Origin: Bombyx mori
Lineage: Eukaryota; Arthropoda; Insecta; Lepidoptera; Bombycidae
Direction of reading: 5' to 3'
Assembly: GCF_030269925.1 (NCBI RefSeq)
Contig: NC_085112.1
Coordinates: 9,735,501-9,799,500, forward strand
Length of the DNA: 64,000 nucleotides
In this document: piece by piece, positions 40,871 to 54,300 of the stretch
Numbering within the stretch: the stretch's first letter is position 1
Layout of the letters: each line of letters starts with the position of its first letter
Position numbers and translations under genes: made by a program
Notes under the pieces: model-generated
The model's database searches: none
What the model saw: only the letters and a program-made list of their open reading frames with translations
What the model was told of the DNA's origin: nothing

Positions 40871-41313
40871 TAGAAATTTCGACCTCAAGGTAGGCCATAA
40901 ATTTACTTGCTCTAGTTGTAACAAAAATAGGTATAATACAATATTACAGCTAGGCTTTGTCAATCATCAAAACGTAACAAATAACTAGTTTATATACTAT
41001 TTCAGTCGTCCAACATAATTATACCTTATGTACAAACATGTGGTGATGATATTGTGTCCTCATATTATTCTGGAACACCATGGTATAATTAGAAGTCTTT
41101 GTCGACTAACAATAGAATGATACACGCCACAAGGTCACTAGTTACTATTAAAGAAGATACCATCGGTTCGAGGTTTGTTGGGTTATTAAAACTATGAGGT
41201 TACAGGAAACTGTTCATGGCTGTAACTAGTTAAGATGCATTTTTTAGGACTTATTAATATTGTCAAAAAACTATTAGTGAAAGTAATTAATCTAAATACC
41301 TCGTTTATAAGTG

Positions 41314-41530
41314 AACTAGCGACCCGCCCTCGCTTCGCTTCGGAAACATTAAAATACACATGAAACCAAAAAAATAAATAAAAAATAAATAAAAAAAAGT
41401 AGCCTATGTTTATCAGGGACAATGTCGGCTTCTAATGGAAAAAGAATTTTTCAAATCGGTCCAGTAGTTTCGGAGCCTATTCGAAACAAGCAAACAAACA
41501 AATCTTTCCTCTTTATAATATTAGTATAGA
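41314..41530 (+). repeat. Dispersed repeat, CTAGCGACCCGCC...TTAGTATAGA type
   Basis: Opens CTAGCGACCCGCCCTCGCTT and holds TCAAATCGGTCCAGTAGTTT, a motif shared loosely with the repeats at 2.6, 42.07 and 57.85 kb. Non-coding. Confidence 0.6.
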
Positions 41531-41711
41531 CTAAAGGTATTGAATTAGTCAAATTAGTAATACGTTATGCAGTGGAATTAACTGACTATTCATTTGATTT
41601 ACTTATAAATGAAAAACACTGATTTCTGAACATTTTCATTGATAGATCATATTATGTTCTTCGTTTTATATTTATTGTATTATAATAGTATATTGACTTA
41701 AAGAGATCTGG

Positions 41712-41970
41712 TTACTGGTGGTAGGACCTCTTGTGAGTCCGCGCGAGTAGGTACCACCCCACCACCCTGCCTATTTCTGCCGTGAAGCAGTAATGCGTTT
41801 CGGTTTGAAGGGTGGGGCAGCCGTTATAACTATACTGAGACCTTAGAACTTATATCTCAAGGTAGGTGGCGCATTTACGTTGAAGATGTCTATGGGCTCC
41901 AGCAACCACTTAACATCAGGTGGGCTGTGAGATCGTCCACACGACTAAGCAACAAAAAATTAAAAAAAAA
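41712..41970 (+). repeat. Bm1-type SINE, body without head
   Basis: From TTACTGGTGGTAGGACCTCT to GACTAAGCAACAAAAAAT. Confidence 0.9.
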
Positions 41971-42068
41971 ATCGCTGATTTGGATGAGAAAAACAATAGT
42001 AGTACCTGTCAAGGGTTAAATATTATCGGAACGCTAGAAAATTTGTTGTTATCGTTGTTTTATTTAAA

Positions 42069-42297
42069 ACTAGCTTTTGCCCACGACTTCGTCCGCGTGG
42101 AATAGTTCACAAATAAATATGCAAAATTAAATGTATATTTTTCAATATTTCTGAGAGATTTTCTTAATATTTGTTTCCGTAAGAACCTTGTACAGAGTAT
42201 TAGAAAACTACAAAAAAAAAATAAGCCAAATCGGTCAAGCCGTTTTCATGTTATGTCGTGACAACGGAAAACGGGTTTCATTTTTATATATATAGAT
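42069..42297 (+). repeat. Dispersed repeat, CTAGCTTTTGCCCACG...TATATATAGATT type
   Basis: CTAGCTTTTGCCCACGACTT to ATATATATAGATT, with AAGCCAAATCGGTCAAGCCG inside. It belongs to the same broad group as 2601-2893. Confidence 0.6.
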
Positions 42298-42394
42298 TAC
42301 TCACAAAAGACTATTGATTTCATTTTGTTTAATAAGTCACGCATAAAAGTAATACACTGTAGAGTAGCACGTAGTAAATTTCAATGACGTCACT

Positions 42395-42655
42395 TTACTG
42401 GTGGTAGGATCTAGGATCTCTTGTGAGTCCGCACGGATAGGTACCAACACCCTGCCTATTTCTGTCGTGAAGCAGTAATGCGTTTCGGTTTGAAGGGTGG
42501 GGCAGCCGTTGTAACTATACTTGAGACCTTATAACTTATATCTCAAGGTGGGTGGCGCATTTACGTTATAGGTGTCTATAGGATCCAGTACCAACTTATT
42601 ACCAGGTGCGCTGTGGCTCGTCCATCCATATAAGCAATAAAAAGAAATAAAAAAT
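42395..42655 (+). repeat. Bm1-type SINE, body without head
   Basis: TTACTGGTGGTAGGATC to TATAAGCAATAAAAAG. A 10-base local duplication, GATCTAGGATCT, lies near its start. Confidence 0.88.
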
Positions 42656-43224
42656 TAAAGTGGCAGATTCGAGTGATTTATCCAATAGTAATTAATTAGA
42701 CATGATTTTTCAAGGGGCTCTGTGCAATCACAGTACTCGCTAAAGATCATATCTCAAAACTATTTCGAGTAAATAGATGTTTTACTGTATCTTCATCATC
42801 GATGAGTATTCGCATATAAATAACAGGTACATACTTAATTTTTTTGTCTGTCATGTTTATATGCACAAACAAAGCAATGAATACAAAGTGATGATTTTTT
42901 TTTCATTTTGTGTGACATTTTTTGTTCCGTAGACAAAATTGTTGTTCAGGTCGTTAAGCATGTTCATTTTATGAAAATAATTGCGGTGTTATAATTTTGA
43001 TGATAACAACGATTTTCTCACTTTATATACAAATATATTTTATGGAGTAGATGAGCTCTGATTAAGCAGAAATCACATTGCGAATACTGTGCAACTTAAA
43101 ATTTGAGTTAAAATATGTCGAAGTCTCAGTTATATTTTAACATAGAATACCCTACGAATCGCATATTTGTGTACACCAAGAAGTAGTAGAATATCAGTAT
43201 GAAAATTTCGGGCGAAATAGGCAG
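42656..43224. other. AT-rich stretch, no gene seen
   Basis: Nothing recognised. Confidence 0.5.
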
Positions 43225-43472
43225 TTTTTTTTTTTTATTGCTTAGATAAGTGTACGAGCTCACAGCCCACCTGGTGTTAAGTGGTTACTGGAGCCCATAG
43301 ACATCTACAACTTAAATGCGCCACCCACCTTGAGATATAAGTTCTAAGGTCTCAATTATAGTTACAACGGCTGCCCCACCCTTCAAACCGAAACGCATTA
43401 CTGCTTCACGGCAGAAATAGGCAAGGTGGTGGTACCTACCCGTGCGGACTCACAAGAGGTCCTACCACCGGT
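43225..43472 (-). repeat. Bm1-type SINE, body without head
   Basis: T-run and TTGCTTAGATAAGTGTACGA through CTACCACCGGTAA. Confidence 0.9.
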
Positions 43473-44094
43473 AAAAGCAGTTCAGCAATTCCGAAGTCAC
43501 TTGCAAGAAAAGTTAACCTGGCGCTTAAAGTTGTTTGGAATCCACATCAGATTGAAGCGCCAAAACAGACTTATGTTTCACAAAGCAAAGGTTTGGCTTT
43601 GCGTGGAAAACTCCCCTGTTATAAATATGTGGGCGGAGCTGCAACCGACTTCCAATGATGCACGCAAGTAGGATAGATGGAGCTTGCTAATGATAGGTAC
43701 TGATCTCATGAAGTGTGTCATACTTTGGAGTTTATGAAAAAAACCTGTAATCGATGTTTTCTGTATATTTTCTCCTTTAAAAAAGAAAACCTAAACGTTT
43801 GAGACTGACAAATTTTCCGTCAATTTTCATTAAAGAAAACATCGCAATAAAACCACGCTATCTCCGATTTGTGTTGAGGAAGATACGAAAGCATTCTTTT
43901 GGAATAAAAAGAGGGGTTTCCCCTGCCATTGGCAACAACTCTTGATAAGTATGTGTGAACACGTAAAAACGTTTGCGGTTGCTTTTTGTGAACACTGTTA
44001 AGAACGTGAAATCTTACAAAAATACTCCATCCATTGTTTGTGTTTTTATTTAAACCACGCGATGGTTGCAACTCGGACGTCATTGTTTTTTTTT
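43473..44094. other. Unassigned stretch with a GC-richer patch
   Basis: 43480-43680 is less AT-rich and open in one frame for about 60 codons (continuing from the SINE), and contains TATAAATA at 43620. No domain or splice evidence supports a gene. Confidence 0.35.
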
Positions 44095-44255
44095 TTATGA
44101 AGGAAGGATTACTGGTGGCTCGAAGGCCTTTTTCAATGTCACCAAAACATGAGGGCGAGCACGGGGGCTCAGTCAGGAGGGGTGGGATTTGCTAACAGAT
44201 GTCCGATCGCCTCCAAAGGAGACCTTACAACTGAAGGGCAGCTGCTTCGCGAATT
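44095..44255 (-). mobile_element. Jockey-type LINE 3' end (subfamily of the 6.7-10.95 kb LINE)
   Basis: T-run, TTACTGGTGGCTCGAAGGCC and the GGGGTGGGATTTGCTAACA block. Confidence 0.8.
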
Positions 44256-44313
44256 AATGATATTGTAACACAGTATAGGCAATTATATATTGATCGAGAC
44301 ATCAGAAATCATT

Positions 44314-44570
44314 TTACTGGTGGTAGGACCTCTTGAGAGTCCGTGCGGGTAGGTACCACCTCCCTGCTTATTTCTGCCGTGAAGCAGTAATGCGTTTTGG
44401 TTTGAAGGGTGGGGCAGCCGTTGTTACTATACCTGAGACCTTAGAACTTATGTCTCAAGGTGGGTGGCGCATTTACGCTGTAGATGTCTATGGGCTCCAG
44501 TAACCACTTAACACCAGGTGGGCTGTGAGCTCGTCCACCCATCTAAGCCATAAGAAAAGAATAAAAGATT
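44314..44570 (+). repeat. Bm1-type SINE, body without head
   Basis: TTACTGGTGGTAGGACCTCT to CATCTAAGCCATAAGAAAAG. Confidence 0.9.
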
Positions 44571-45068
44571 AACGTTGCTTATGATCGATTGTCGCTTCAA
44601 ATAAAATTTCTTATTTATTTGTAGATATACATAAAATTTACGACGTATTTTAGACATGAAAACACATGCAATAATACAGTATAAATAAGACGAAAAAGAA
44701 AAGTAAATAATTATGTTGAATTAAACGGAAATCTTTTGGTATTTACCATAAAAAAATCATCCTATGTATTCAGATTAGTCGGACATCAGCGAAGGTTTGT
44801 AGTCGCACGTACATACCTCCTATATATGCATGCATATGTGTTGTTTGGAAAAGCAATTATCATTTATACGAATACTTTATTTGATTGTGAATACATATTA
44901 TGTCAACATGATCGGTTCGATGACGGTATGATCAAATATGATGAACGATGTTTCTGAACGAAAACAACCTATATAGAAGGATACGAATTAATACGAACTT
45001 AATAAAAGAAAACGTCAGAAGTCCGTAAGGAAAACCTTAAAATAAATGATAAAATACCCCAATTTAAA
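44571..45068. other. AT-rich stretch, no gene seen
   Basis: A 73-codon frame at 44736 has no recognisable feature. Confidence 0.45.
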
Positions 45069-45160
45069 ACTGAGACCTTAGAACTCATGTCTCAAGGTGG
45101 GTGGCGGCTTTTATGTTGTAGATGGCTGGGAGCTCGTCCACGCATTTAAGCAATAAAAAC
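45069..45160 (+). repeat. Bm1-type SINE, 3' fragment with internal deletion
   Basis: TGAGACCTTAGAACTCATGT to TTTAAGCAATAAAAAC. About 40 bp are missing between GTAGATG and GGGAGCTCG. Confidence 0.8.
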
Positions 45161-47762
45161 ATTAAAAAAATTCAGAGTAATTATCACTAACTTGAAGATG
45201 TCGAATTAACTTGAAAGTTTTAAGACTTATATGTATTTTGAGCAGGATTTCCGCGTAGAAAAACGATTATTTAAAAATGTTTTCGCTATTAAACAAACTT
45301 TTTAAATTGCAATCAATGTGACGCAGCTAAAAACCTTGCGGATTGACGAATTTTTGCTTTAAAAAATTTCGTTATAAATGTACATTGGAAAATTCTTAGA
45401 TTACCAAATTATCAGCCTTTTTCGCTTAAGATACGGTTTATTATTAGTAATATTAATTATCATGATTTGCGCTTGTAGACAAGATATTATTTCATATGGT
45501 TCTTTTAATGTATAACAGATACATTAAAGTTTAAAGTTGTGATAGAGTTTGTTGATGCAACTTCTTGTATTATTTGCTGTATTTCATAGTATTTTTTATA
45601 GAAAATTCCGGCATATCTTTAAAAAGTCTTCTGAAAAATATAGTCTTCGGTAGAATTAAAAGATTCCCTCCAAAAATTAACAATAACTATATTATAATTA
45701 CTATTAAAAAAAGACTTTGCGTGACAGCAAAGAATCAAAAAGTGTTTTATTCAGAATCTCATAATTTCATTGCATTATGTATCCATATCCTATGAATCAT
45801 GTGAATAAAGAGCATCTATCTTATAAATAATCAATATTAATAATCATCGTACACTAGTGTAATTGATTTTATTTTATTTATTTAAAAAAGAGTGATTTAA
45901 TCAATAAATCAATATTTGAATAGCAATTTCAACAACTTTGAATAAATAATTTAATTCAAATGTTGCTTTAAATCTACAAACAATGCATCTTTTTATTGAA
46001 TAAAATTTTAATCCTTAATATTATCGACACGAAGAATGGTTTGAAATTTAAAAATAAATACAAACTTAGGTAATTAATGTTTAATTAATTTCTAAACGTA
46101 AATGAATATCAATGCTATAGATAGTTTTAAAGGACATTCCTTCTTTTATTATAACCTTCGGGAAAATTGTTACGGTTGTATCTTCTTACTTTCAGGTTAG
46201 GGAAAGGCCAATGTCCGAGTAATCAACTGGCCCTTATAAATGGAATGTACTTTTAACGGAGAAAAAAAGACGTTATCGGCGCTCCTATTACGAGTATACG
46301 TCTATTTTTTGATAAGGTCTTCCTTTTTATATAAAACCCATAACCGCCCAACCACTGCCCGACGCAGTGGGTGTCAAGTAACTCATGAACAAACGTAAAC
46401 TTCATCGGCTTTTATTATGATCGCGCACCGGGTCGGGGACGGACTCGAGAAGCTAATAGTCACACAAAATGTATGGAAGTTCAAATATTTGAATATGTTT
46501 CCCCTTGCACTCTTTCAATGAACGTCCGGTCTCCACCTGAGATCAGAGCCCGGGCACAGTAGGGGTTTCCCATGGTCAATACTACAACCAGACTCGTCGC
46601 GTCACCCCGAGTACGCCCAACTGACGGGTACTCGAAATACATAATTCAATATGTCGCTACACTACTAATTTACTCCGCTCGAATAAGATCTATCTTTTGC
46701 TTCAATTGTCAAATTTATTACATCTGTATAATGGATGAAGATATAATTTCGCTTTCCAAGTTGCTTATCTTTCGCGATATGTTACCAAATAATGGGACCC
46801 ACACATTCCTTTATATATGTATTCGAAAATTCATTCTGATCCTTTAGATTTTTGTATTTAGAATCGTAGAGTTGTCCAACATGCGTATCCATCATACGAA
46901 TCATATATCAATAGACTAATAATCCAAGACGTGGGCAGATGCTTCGTAACACTCTTCGTCAGAGCCGTCGTTCTATCAGAGCTAATCTCGCTCTGCGTAC
47001 GAATTTTAAAAAGATATGGATTTGTTTGATCCCTAAGAACTCTAATTGTCTATAAAATATGTAGCTGAAAAAATCCCAAAATTCAAAAATGAAGACGTAG
47101 ATTATAAGTATAATTGCGTAATTTTTGTGTAAGCGTTGTATCGTATGACGGAAATAACCGTTGACATACTGTCTGGCAATTTCGATTATTGATTATAATG
47201 ATATGTAATCTGTAAAATATAAATCAAACCAGCATTCAGACTTTTAAAAAAATGGACAATGTTTTTATGTACGTTTAGTGTCTGCTACCTGAAAATTGAC
47301 CGACGGCCCAAGCTAGATATGTCTATCAAAGTGAATATTAAAACATGTTAGTTACATGTCATTGAGATCTTGGATTATAACCTAGTGGCCTCCCGATCTC
47401 ATCATGCCTTTGCCATGCCAACGCCGTGTCAAGGCTGCAATATTTAGATTAAAAAATAAAAGTATTATATTGAATCAAGTGCTATTAAATTTGTCTATTC
47501 CGTAATCATAATTCTGTTTAATTATTCACCGTATTGAGATATTCGTGACAAGGTCGCGGTTTGTTTACGTCTGACGAGTGAAAGTACTTTACAACGTTCT
47601 CCGCGGATGTCTTTATTTATAGATACCTCTTAATTTAGATTCTGTGCAGTCAGAACGAAATCGAAAAGTAGCGCTTGGGGGCGATTTTTCTAATATAAGT
47701 CATTTTTTTTAATTACATCTACTTCAAATAGTTGTTAGAGTATTTTTTTATTGCTTTAGATT
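45161..47762. other. AT-rich stretch, no gene recognised
   Basis: A GC-richer island at about 46340-46640 has no clear frame and no match elsewhere in the window. Short frames at 45565 and 46572 show no domain. Confidence 0.4.
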
Positions 47763-47990
47763 AGTCTAAATCAACGATTCTCAAATTGTGGTAAGTGTAT
47801 TCCCAGAGATACACGGGGTTCTATTAGGGATACGTGAAAAAATGGCATTGATTAGATATATTGGTGTAAGATTTAGTACGTGTCTGTTAAGGAGTAGGTA
47901 TGTAGTTATCAAAAGGGGCACTATGGGCACTATAGGGGCACTATTTACTGGTAGTATGACGTCTTATGAGGCCGCATGCATAGGCTAAAT
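47763..47990. repeat. Possible MITE remnant and Bm1 scrap
   Basis: 47763-47900 (CAACGATTCTCAAATTGTGG, AGGGATACGTGAAAAAATG) resembles hAT-type miniature elements. 47943-47990 (TTTACTGGTAGTATGACGTC) resembles a decayed Bm1 segment. Both calls are weak. Confidence 0.3.
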
Positions 47991-48741
47991 TTTAATTTTA
48001 ATTTAAACGTAATATAAGTTTAATTAATTTGCTACCAAATAACATTACCGACTCGCTTAAAATATAAATCTAAAAAATATAAGTAATTAAAAAGGTGACC
48101 TTTGAACTTTAACAGGTATTCAGTGAAATACTCATTTATCGAATAACAACTTAATTATATAAATCTGTATCTATAATGTAACTAGCGGGAAATTTCAATA
48201 TTTTTTTGAATAATAATATGTTTTAATAATCTGGACCAATTTGATGAATATTTCTATAAAAAAGCTTTTACAATGCCGACTTGGGAATCTTAATAATTTT
48301 CGTAACAACTCGAACACACAAAGAATTTCCTCAAAATCGGCACAGGCTTACAGGAGGAAATCAGTCACATCCACCCGCACATATATATCGTATGTCTAAA
48401 GCTATAATAATATTTGCAAATGCTATTGAATTTTAATGACAATACACGAAAATGTTATTTGAGGTAGACCAGATTGAGCGGGAAAAAAAATGCGACAATA
48501 AAAGATGAACTATGAAAACAAATTTGTGAATAATCAGTGTCGGCCTTCATTGACAATATGTAATCGCTGGAGCGAGGTCAAAATGACATGAATTCATCGA
48601 GTTTTCGCCACACATGAACTCAGTCAACACGTTAACATTACTCGTAGAAGCGTGAAAAAATAGCTATCGTAACTACTGCACTGTCATTGGAACACGCAAT
48701 CGTCAAATTTCATAATAATCCACTATTAAGAGTAGTTGCAA
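47991..48741. other. AT-rich stretch, with a possible repeat scrap
   Basis: 48310-48393 (TTTCCTCAAAATCGGCACAG to ATATATATCG) looks like the 3' end of a common lepidopteran dispersed repeat. Otherwise nothing was seen. Confidence 0.35.
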
Positions 48742-49168
48742 TTTTTTTTATTGCTTATATGGGTGGACGAGCTCACAGCCCACCTGGTGTTAAGTGGTTA
48801 CTGGAGCCCATAGACATCTACAACGTAAATGCGCCACCCACCTTGAGATATAAGCTCTAAGGTCTCAAGTATAGTTACAACGGGTGCCCCTTCAAATCGA
48901 AACGCACTGCTTCACGGCAGAAATAGGCGAGGTGGTGGTACCTACTCGAACTCACAACAGGTCCTACCACCAGTAATTACGCAAAGTATTATTTTGCGGG
49001 TTTGAATTTTATTTTAATACAGGATGTTATTCCTTCACCGTGGAAGTCAATCGTAAACATTTGTCAAGTACATATTTCATTTGAAAAATTGGTACCCGCA
49101 TGCGAGATTCGAACGCCGTTGCATCGCATATGAATGCACCAGACGTCTTATCCTTTAGGCCACGACGA
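48742..49168 (-). repeat. Bm1-type SINE, full length
   Basis: T-run and TTGCTTATATGGGTGGACGA at the tail end, and a tRNA-like head ending GGCCACGACGAT on the plus strand. Confidence 0.9.
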
Positions 49169-50461
49169 TTTCAAACTTGATTTTGCCAAGCCTCCGAAAA
49201 TGCATATCTTATTTTACGTACACAAGGCATTGGTAAAACAAGACTATACTGGTTATTAGTATTTAACCTTAACGTTCCATTAATATTACTTCGAATAAAC
49301 CTCCAAAATTTATTACAATTACAATGCTAGATAGATTTCGAGTCGTCTGTCTACCGAGGTAAGAAGGTGTCTTTCTGAGAGTTCGGTGGAAGATCTTGAA
49401 ATTTATCCTGTACATCGATTTCCACAAACGCATTGTATAAAAATCAATCGAACAGTCATCTTCTGTAAAATGAAAATTGATTAAACATGCCCTTTGATAG
49501 GACACCATAGGATATTTAAAAGTAGCTAAATCGTAGTTCAATAAGTAGTAGTTCAATGAACTTTAAATTCCTAAAGCTCCTTTAGTCTGCCTGGTTATGT
49601 CATAGCTCAGTTGTATGTTTTCATAACCGATTGATTATAATATAGTTTTTGCATCATTACTTTTCAAAATGACTTACAATAAATTATGTTCGTAAAAGGA
49701 CTATATCTAATTGTTAATGTTTTTCTTAGAAGTGACAATTGAAACGGTCAACTAACTTAGATGATTATGAATTTATCACGATTCGTTGAGCCAGAAGACA
49801 AGTGTTCGCGCAATTTGCTATAACTATTATGTACGCAAATGCTGTCAATTTTAAATAAAGCTTTGATTGTTGGGTCGCTTGTTCAAATTAGAGAGGTGTA
49901 TACGATCGTTTATTTTCAAAATTTTCGTATTCACACCTTTTAAATCATCAACATAAAGCCTATTTTCTCGTCACGCTTTATTGGTTAGTTCACAAACTTC
50001 AAATAATTAATCGATTATGCTAACATCGAAAACCAGAAATCGCGAAGCCGGAAAATGTATTTCCGCGATACAATCAACCGGTAGCCGAACCGTTAAATTA
50101 AATTTCATTGTGAGATCTTACAGACGTCACGAAAAATGCGTGTTGTATCACAAACAAAATAAATGTCACGTATAGAGAATGATAGTCCGAACTCTTTGTT
50201 GCGAAGTAGCATATTACAATGACTGACTTCTTAATGTTAATCCATTGTGTCTAGGTAAAACTAATTCCGAATGACGGCGGCGATTAGGTTAAGTACGTCA
50301 ACGGTAATAGGATGATTACAGTATCCGGTGCTAGTTCATTTACTAATCAAAGGTACAAAAGCCTAGCATGTGATCCACGTAAAACCACGTACGCTCAACT
50401 TTAATATAAAATGAATATAGTTTTGATAGTCCTTCTTTTATTAAATTAAAATTTGTTTCAG
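49169..50461. other. Upstream flank or intron of the SLC46-type gene
   Basis: Up to 50461 it ends in TTTAATT...AAATTTGTTTCAG, a good polypyrimidine tract and acceptor (AG at 50460-50461). A moderately GC-rich part at 50030-50330 could contain a proximal exon or promoter. A GTAAAA donor candidate lies near 50254. No repeat was recognised. Confidence 0.45.
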
Positions 50462-50478
50462 AAAGACGCGACCCAGTT

Positions 50479-51351
50479 ATGGCGATCGATAGCAAAATTT
50501 TGGAAAACAACAAGTCTGCAGATAAAATACTTAATAGCAGTGACTTAAATGGAAGTAACATAATTAGTCATAGTATTAAGAACAACAAAAAAGACGGGGA
50601 AAATGAACCCAAAGATGATTCCGAGAACTGGGAAGGGCTCGGGATTTTGCAAAAAACAAGGCGTATGATTTCTCTAATTACTGTTGAACCTATTTTGGCT
50701 TGTTACGTAATGCCATCGGTATTAGCCGCATTAGCCACACAGAATCTATATTTAGAAAAAGCTTGTCGAGTCAATCTGAGGTTTGAACACCACGTGTGTG
50801 ATGCACTTACGAGACGAGAAACAACAAATTACACTTTCGAAGAAGAAGCCGTCCAAACATTAGTGGCTTCTGTAACAGGCTGGAAGACTGTTCTACAATC
50901 GTTCTTGCCTTGCTTCATATTAATATTCCTCGGAGCGTACAGTGACCGAGTTGGGCAAAGGAAATTTTGCATGCTCCTTCCAATCGTAGGGGAGTTCCTC
51001 ACAAGCATCGGTCTCATTGTGAACACATACTTCTTCTACGAGTTGCCCGTTGAGGTTGCGGCCGTGACAGAAGCAATATTCCCCGCATTAACCGGAGGCT
51101 GGTTCACGATGTTTATGGGGGTGTTTAGTTACATTGGTGACGTTACGACCGAAGAACAACGGACTTTAAGGATAGGAATTGTGAATTTGTTTCATTCCGT
51201 GGGAGTACCTGTTGGGGCTGCGCTCAGCGGGATTTTAGTGAGGAAAATCGGATTATACGGTGTGTTTTCCGTTAGTGCTACTTTGTACATACTAAGCTTC
51301 ATGTATGGATTCTTCAGGATCAAGGAGGTTAAAAAAATTGATCCATCTGTG
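50479..51351 (+). CDS. SLC46-type gene, coding exon 1
   Basis: Residues 1-291: cytosolic N-terminus, first six membrane segments and both MFS motifs. Ends at GTG followed by donor GTGAGT, phase 0. The longer reading frame to 51447 simply runs into the intron. Confidence 0.9.
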
Positions 51352-54300
51352 GTGAGTGTCAGAATTTATTCAAAGTATTATATATTTCTCTTCAATTTAA
51401 TGAAATTAGATAATATTGCAATTGACTATCTCAAGAAGGGTATTTGACTGTTTAATATTTCATTGCTATTTCACTATTTATTCCCAGTATCTTAAAAAAT
51501 ATTTTCTTTGGTATTCGAGTTTCGGTTGGCGAGTCGTTGACATAAATCGTCCACGACCATTACCACGAAACTGTAAAATATTTGAAAGGTCGGAATCTTA
51601 CAGTTTTTTTTATTAAGTACCTACTTCTCTTCTTTTTCTCCACCTTATCCCACTAGGTGGGGTCGGCACAGCAAATTTTTCTCTTCCATTCTCTTTTATC
51701 AGCTGCCATCTCAACACTTACTCCTCTCTCTCTCATATCGTCATTCACACACTCCATCCATGTCTTCTTCGGTCGACCTCTTCCTCCTCGTCCTTGCATT
51801 ATCATTTCCATACATCTTCTAGTCACATGCATCTTCTCTCTACGCATCTCATGTCCATACCACGCTAACCTGAAGTACCTACATAATATTATCTATCGTG
51901 ATATGTAATTGTCTATACAGTCAAACCTGGGTAAGTGAGAACTGGATAAGTGAGAAAACTCTATAAGTGAGAATAATAGCCAAGACCCGTCATTTTAAGC
52001 TCCCAAAACCTCTATTAGCGAGAAACAGAAACCTCTGTAAGAGAGAGTCGTTTTTCCGTCAATTCCCCTATTAAATCAATAGATTTTCACGGTCCATTTA
52101 CCAATGTATAAAAATATTATAATTTATATGAAATATTATTATTTTTGAATGCTATTATGGGAGATTATTTAAATTCTCGTATTAGAGCAAGCAGAAAAAA
52201 GGGCAAAGTTTTCTTTAAAAGAAAATTCTTATATGAGAAGGAATATTTCGACGACGGTTTTTGTGAATATTTACGATCTGACCTGTTGAGTAAGCCTGTC
52301 GTGTCTTCGCGAGCACGAAAATGATCATCGATGTCACTTCTAATACTAAATGTAGTCATTGCTACATCTTGCTAATGCAATCACTAGTCCAATCAGATAA
52401 TATGGGAGTAATGCGCTTTAAAATTTATGGTTAGAAATATATCGCCTCTGCTACGAACATTTTTAGGATTTAAGCAAATTCATGTTGTTTTGTTTACCTT
52501 GTGGTGTATTTCTCGGTTGTACTTAGCCTGGTGGTTAATTAATAGTTAACGTAGCTCATGGACACCGGAGATTCCAAGGGGAAAGGGCAGCCGCTGCCCC
52601 CCAAACAAATGAGCTACTAAGAACAATGTTTTGTTGAAAGGCAGATCTTCTGAACTATATAAATGCGAGATAACCTTTCAGTTAAAGATTCGATATGGTT
52701 TTCGAATATTTCTTTTATAATGATAATAATAATGCCAATGAAATGACATTAAAACGGCAAGCCATGCTTACGATGTACTAAAAAATAAGTCGTTTTTGCT
52801 CAATAATCCGTGGTAACGTAATTGAAGCAAGACAGACCTTCCGTTTATCTTGTAATCTGCATATTTTTAGGTTATTAACAAAAAAAAATTCTAAAATAAT
52901 TGCCGACTAATAAGGCGACCGTGAAATTATAATGATTATATAACACGTTTTCAAGTTCAATGACTAAAATAGATTATTCGTGCGTTACAAACTTACAAAA
53001 CAAATATTCTGTCAACTTGACCTAGTTTGGTGTCACAGTCGGTCGACTGGAGTGAACCTTCGGCTCTAGTAAGTTCTATCGTTCGAGAATTAGCATACTG
53101 CGTTTACTTAGAAATTTTTATCATCCACATTTGTTTTCTGATTAATCCTTTAATTATTTTTCTATCACATAAAACTCAAAAAATTGATTCAATTAAAAAT
53201 CACATAGTACTTTTCGTACAAGCTTCATGCCTTCATCAAATAAAATTGTTTATATTTCTATAATTAAAACTCAGTCAACAAAAGTTCCATTCATCATCAA
53301 CATTTTTATCTACATTCAGCTTCCAGCAAGGTCTAGCACTAAATTAATCTAGGTTCAGAGTGCCACCCAACAATCATCATCTTTCTGACAGGTTTTACGT
53401 ACAACTAGCGCCCAAACTCAAAATCGGTAGTCACGCAGCGTATTTTGTAACATCGATTGCATTCAAATCGTTTGCGTAATTATTGGCTGATAGGACGTAT
53501 TGTGAGTTCTCAGGCATGTCCACTATCCTGCCTATTTCTATCTTTTTATTTATTGCTTAGATGGGTGGTCAAGTCAGACCTGGTCTTCAGTAACCTGATG
53601 AACCCATTGACATCAACAATGAAAATTCCGCTACCCACCTTAAGACATTTCTAAGTCCCAGTTTTACAACGGCTGCTATATGGAGTGATTTTTCTGTTTT
53701 TTTCTTTTCATATTAATTTTTTAATTCCTTCCTCTCTTCATTCGTTTTTGCTTCTATGATTTGCGTTTTATTATTGTAAGCATTTACACTAAAATTTAGA
53801 TTTTCAAATACCAAAAGATATAAATATCGAATTTTATTGGTTTTTCTTTGCATCCCAAATTTGGAGCTGCTTAATTATAAACTTAACTAAAAAAAACCGT
53901 TTTAACACACACAGAAACCACCAAAGAACTGTTGCCATTGGCTTCGTGACTTCTTCGATACAAAGTATGTCAAGGAAACATTGATGGTGGCGTTCAAGAA
54001 AGGTCCTAATAATAGAAGACTACGAGTCATAATGCTGGTCGTGGTGCTCTGTGTTATCATTGGACCCATATATGGTGAGTGTAATGTTTTAATTTGAGGG
54101 GCAGGCTTTCTCTTTCTCAGGGTTCATTCGAAAGTTGTTAGTAAAGCCCATAGACATAACAACTTAAATACTGCAGCTACACATGATATACATATCCGAT
54201 GACAAGATAATATCTGATGAAGTCTTCATTTCGTTGCTACTTCGGCTATTTTACTATTCAATCCAAAAGTAATAATTGCTTCACAGCTGATTGAGGCTAA

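Noticed and set aside
43600..43680. TATA-like promoter at 43620
   Set aside because: TATAAATA is common by chance in AT-rich DNA, and no frame or exon follows.
46340..46850. GC-richer island as a gene
   Set aside because: No frame with domain content and no paired splice signals; left as unassigned.
52165..52359. Transposase remnant of a pogo-like element
   Set aside because: The short frame shows no DDE or helix-turn-helix motif; only the terminal CAGT-type sequence nearby was kept, as a weak call.
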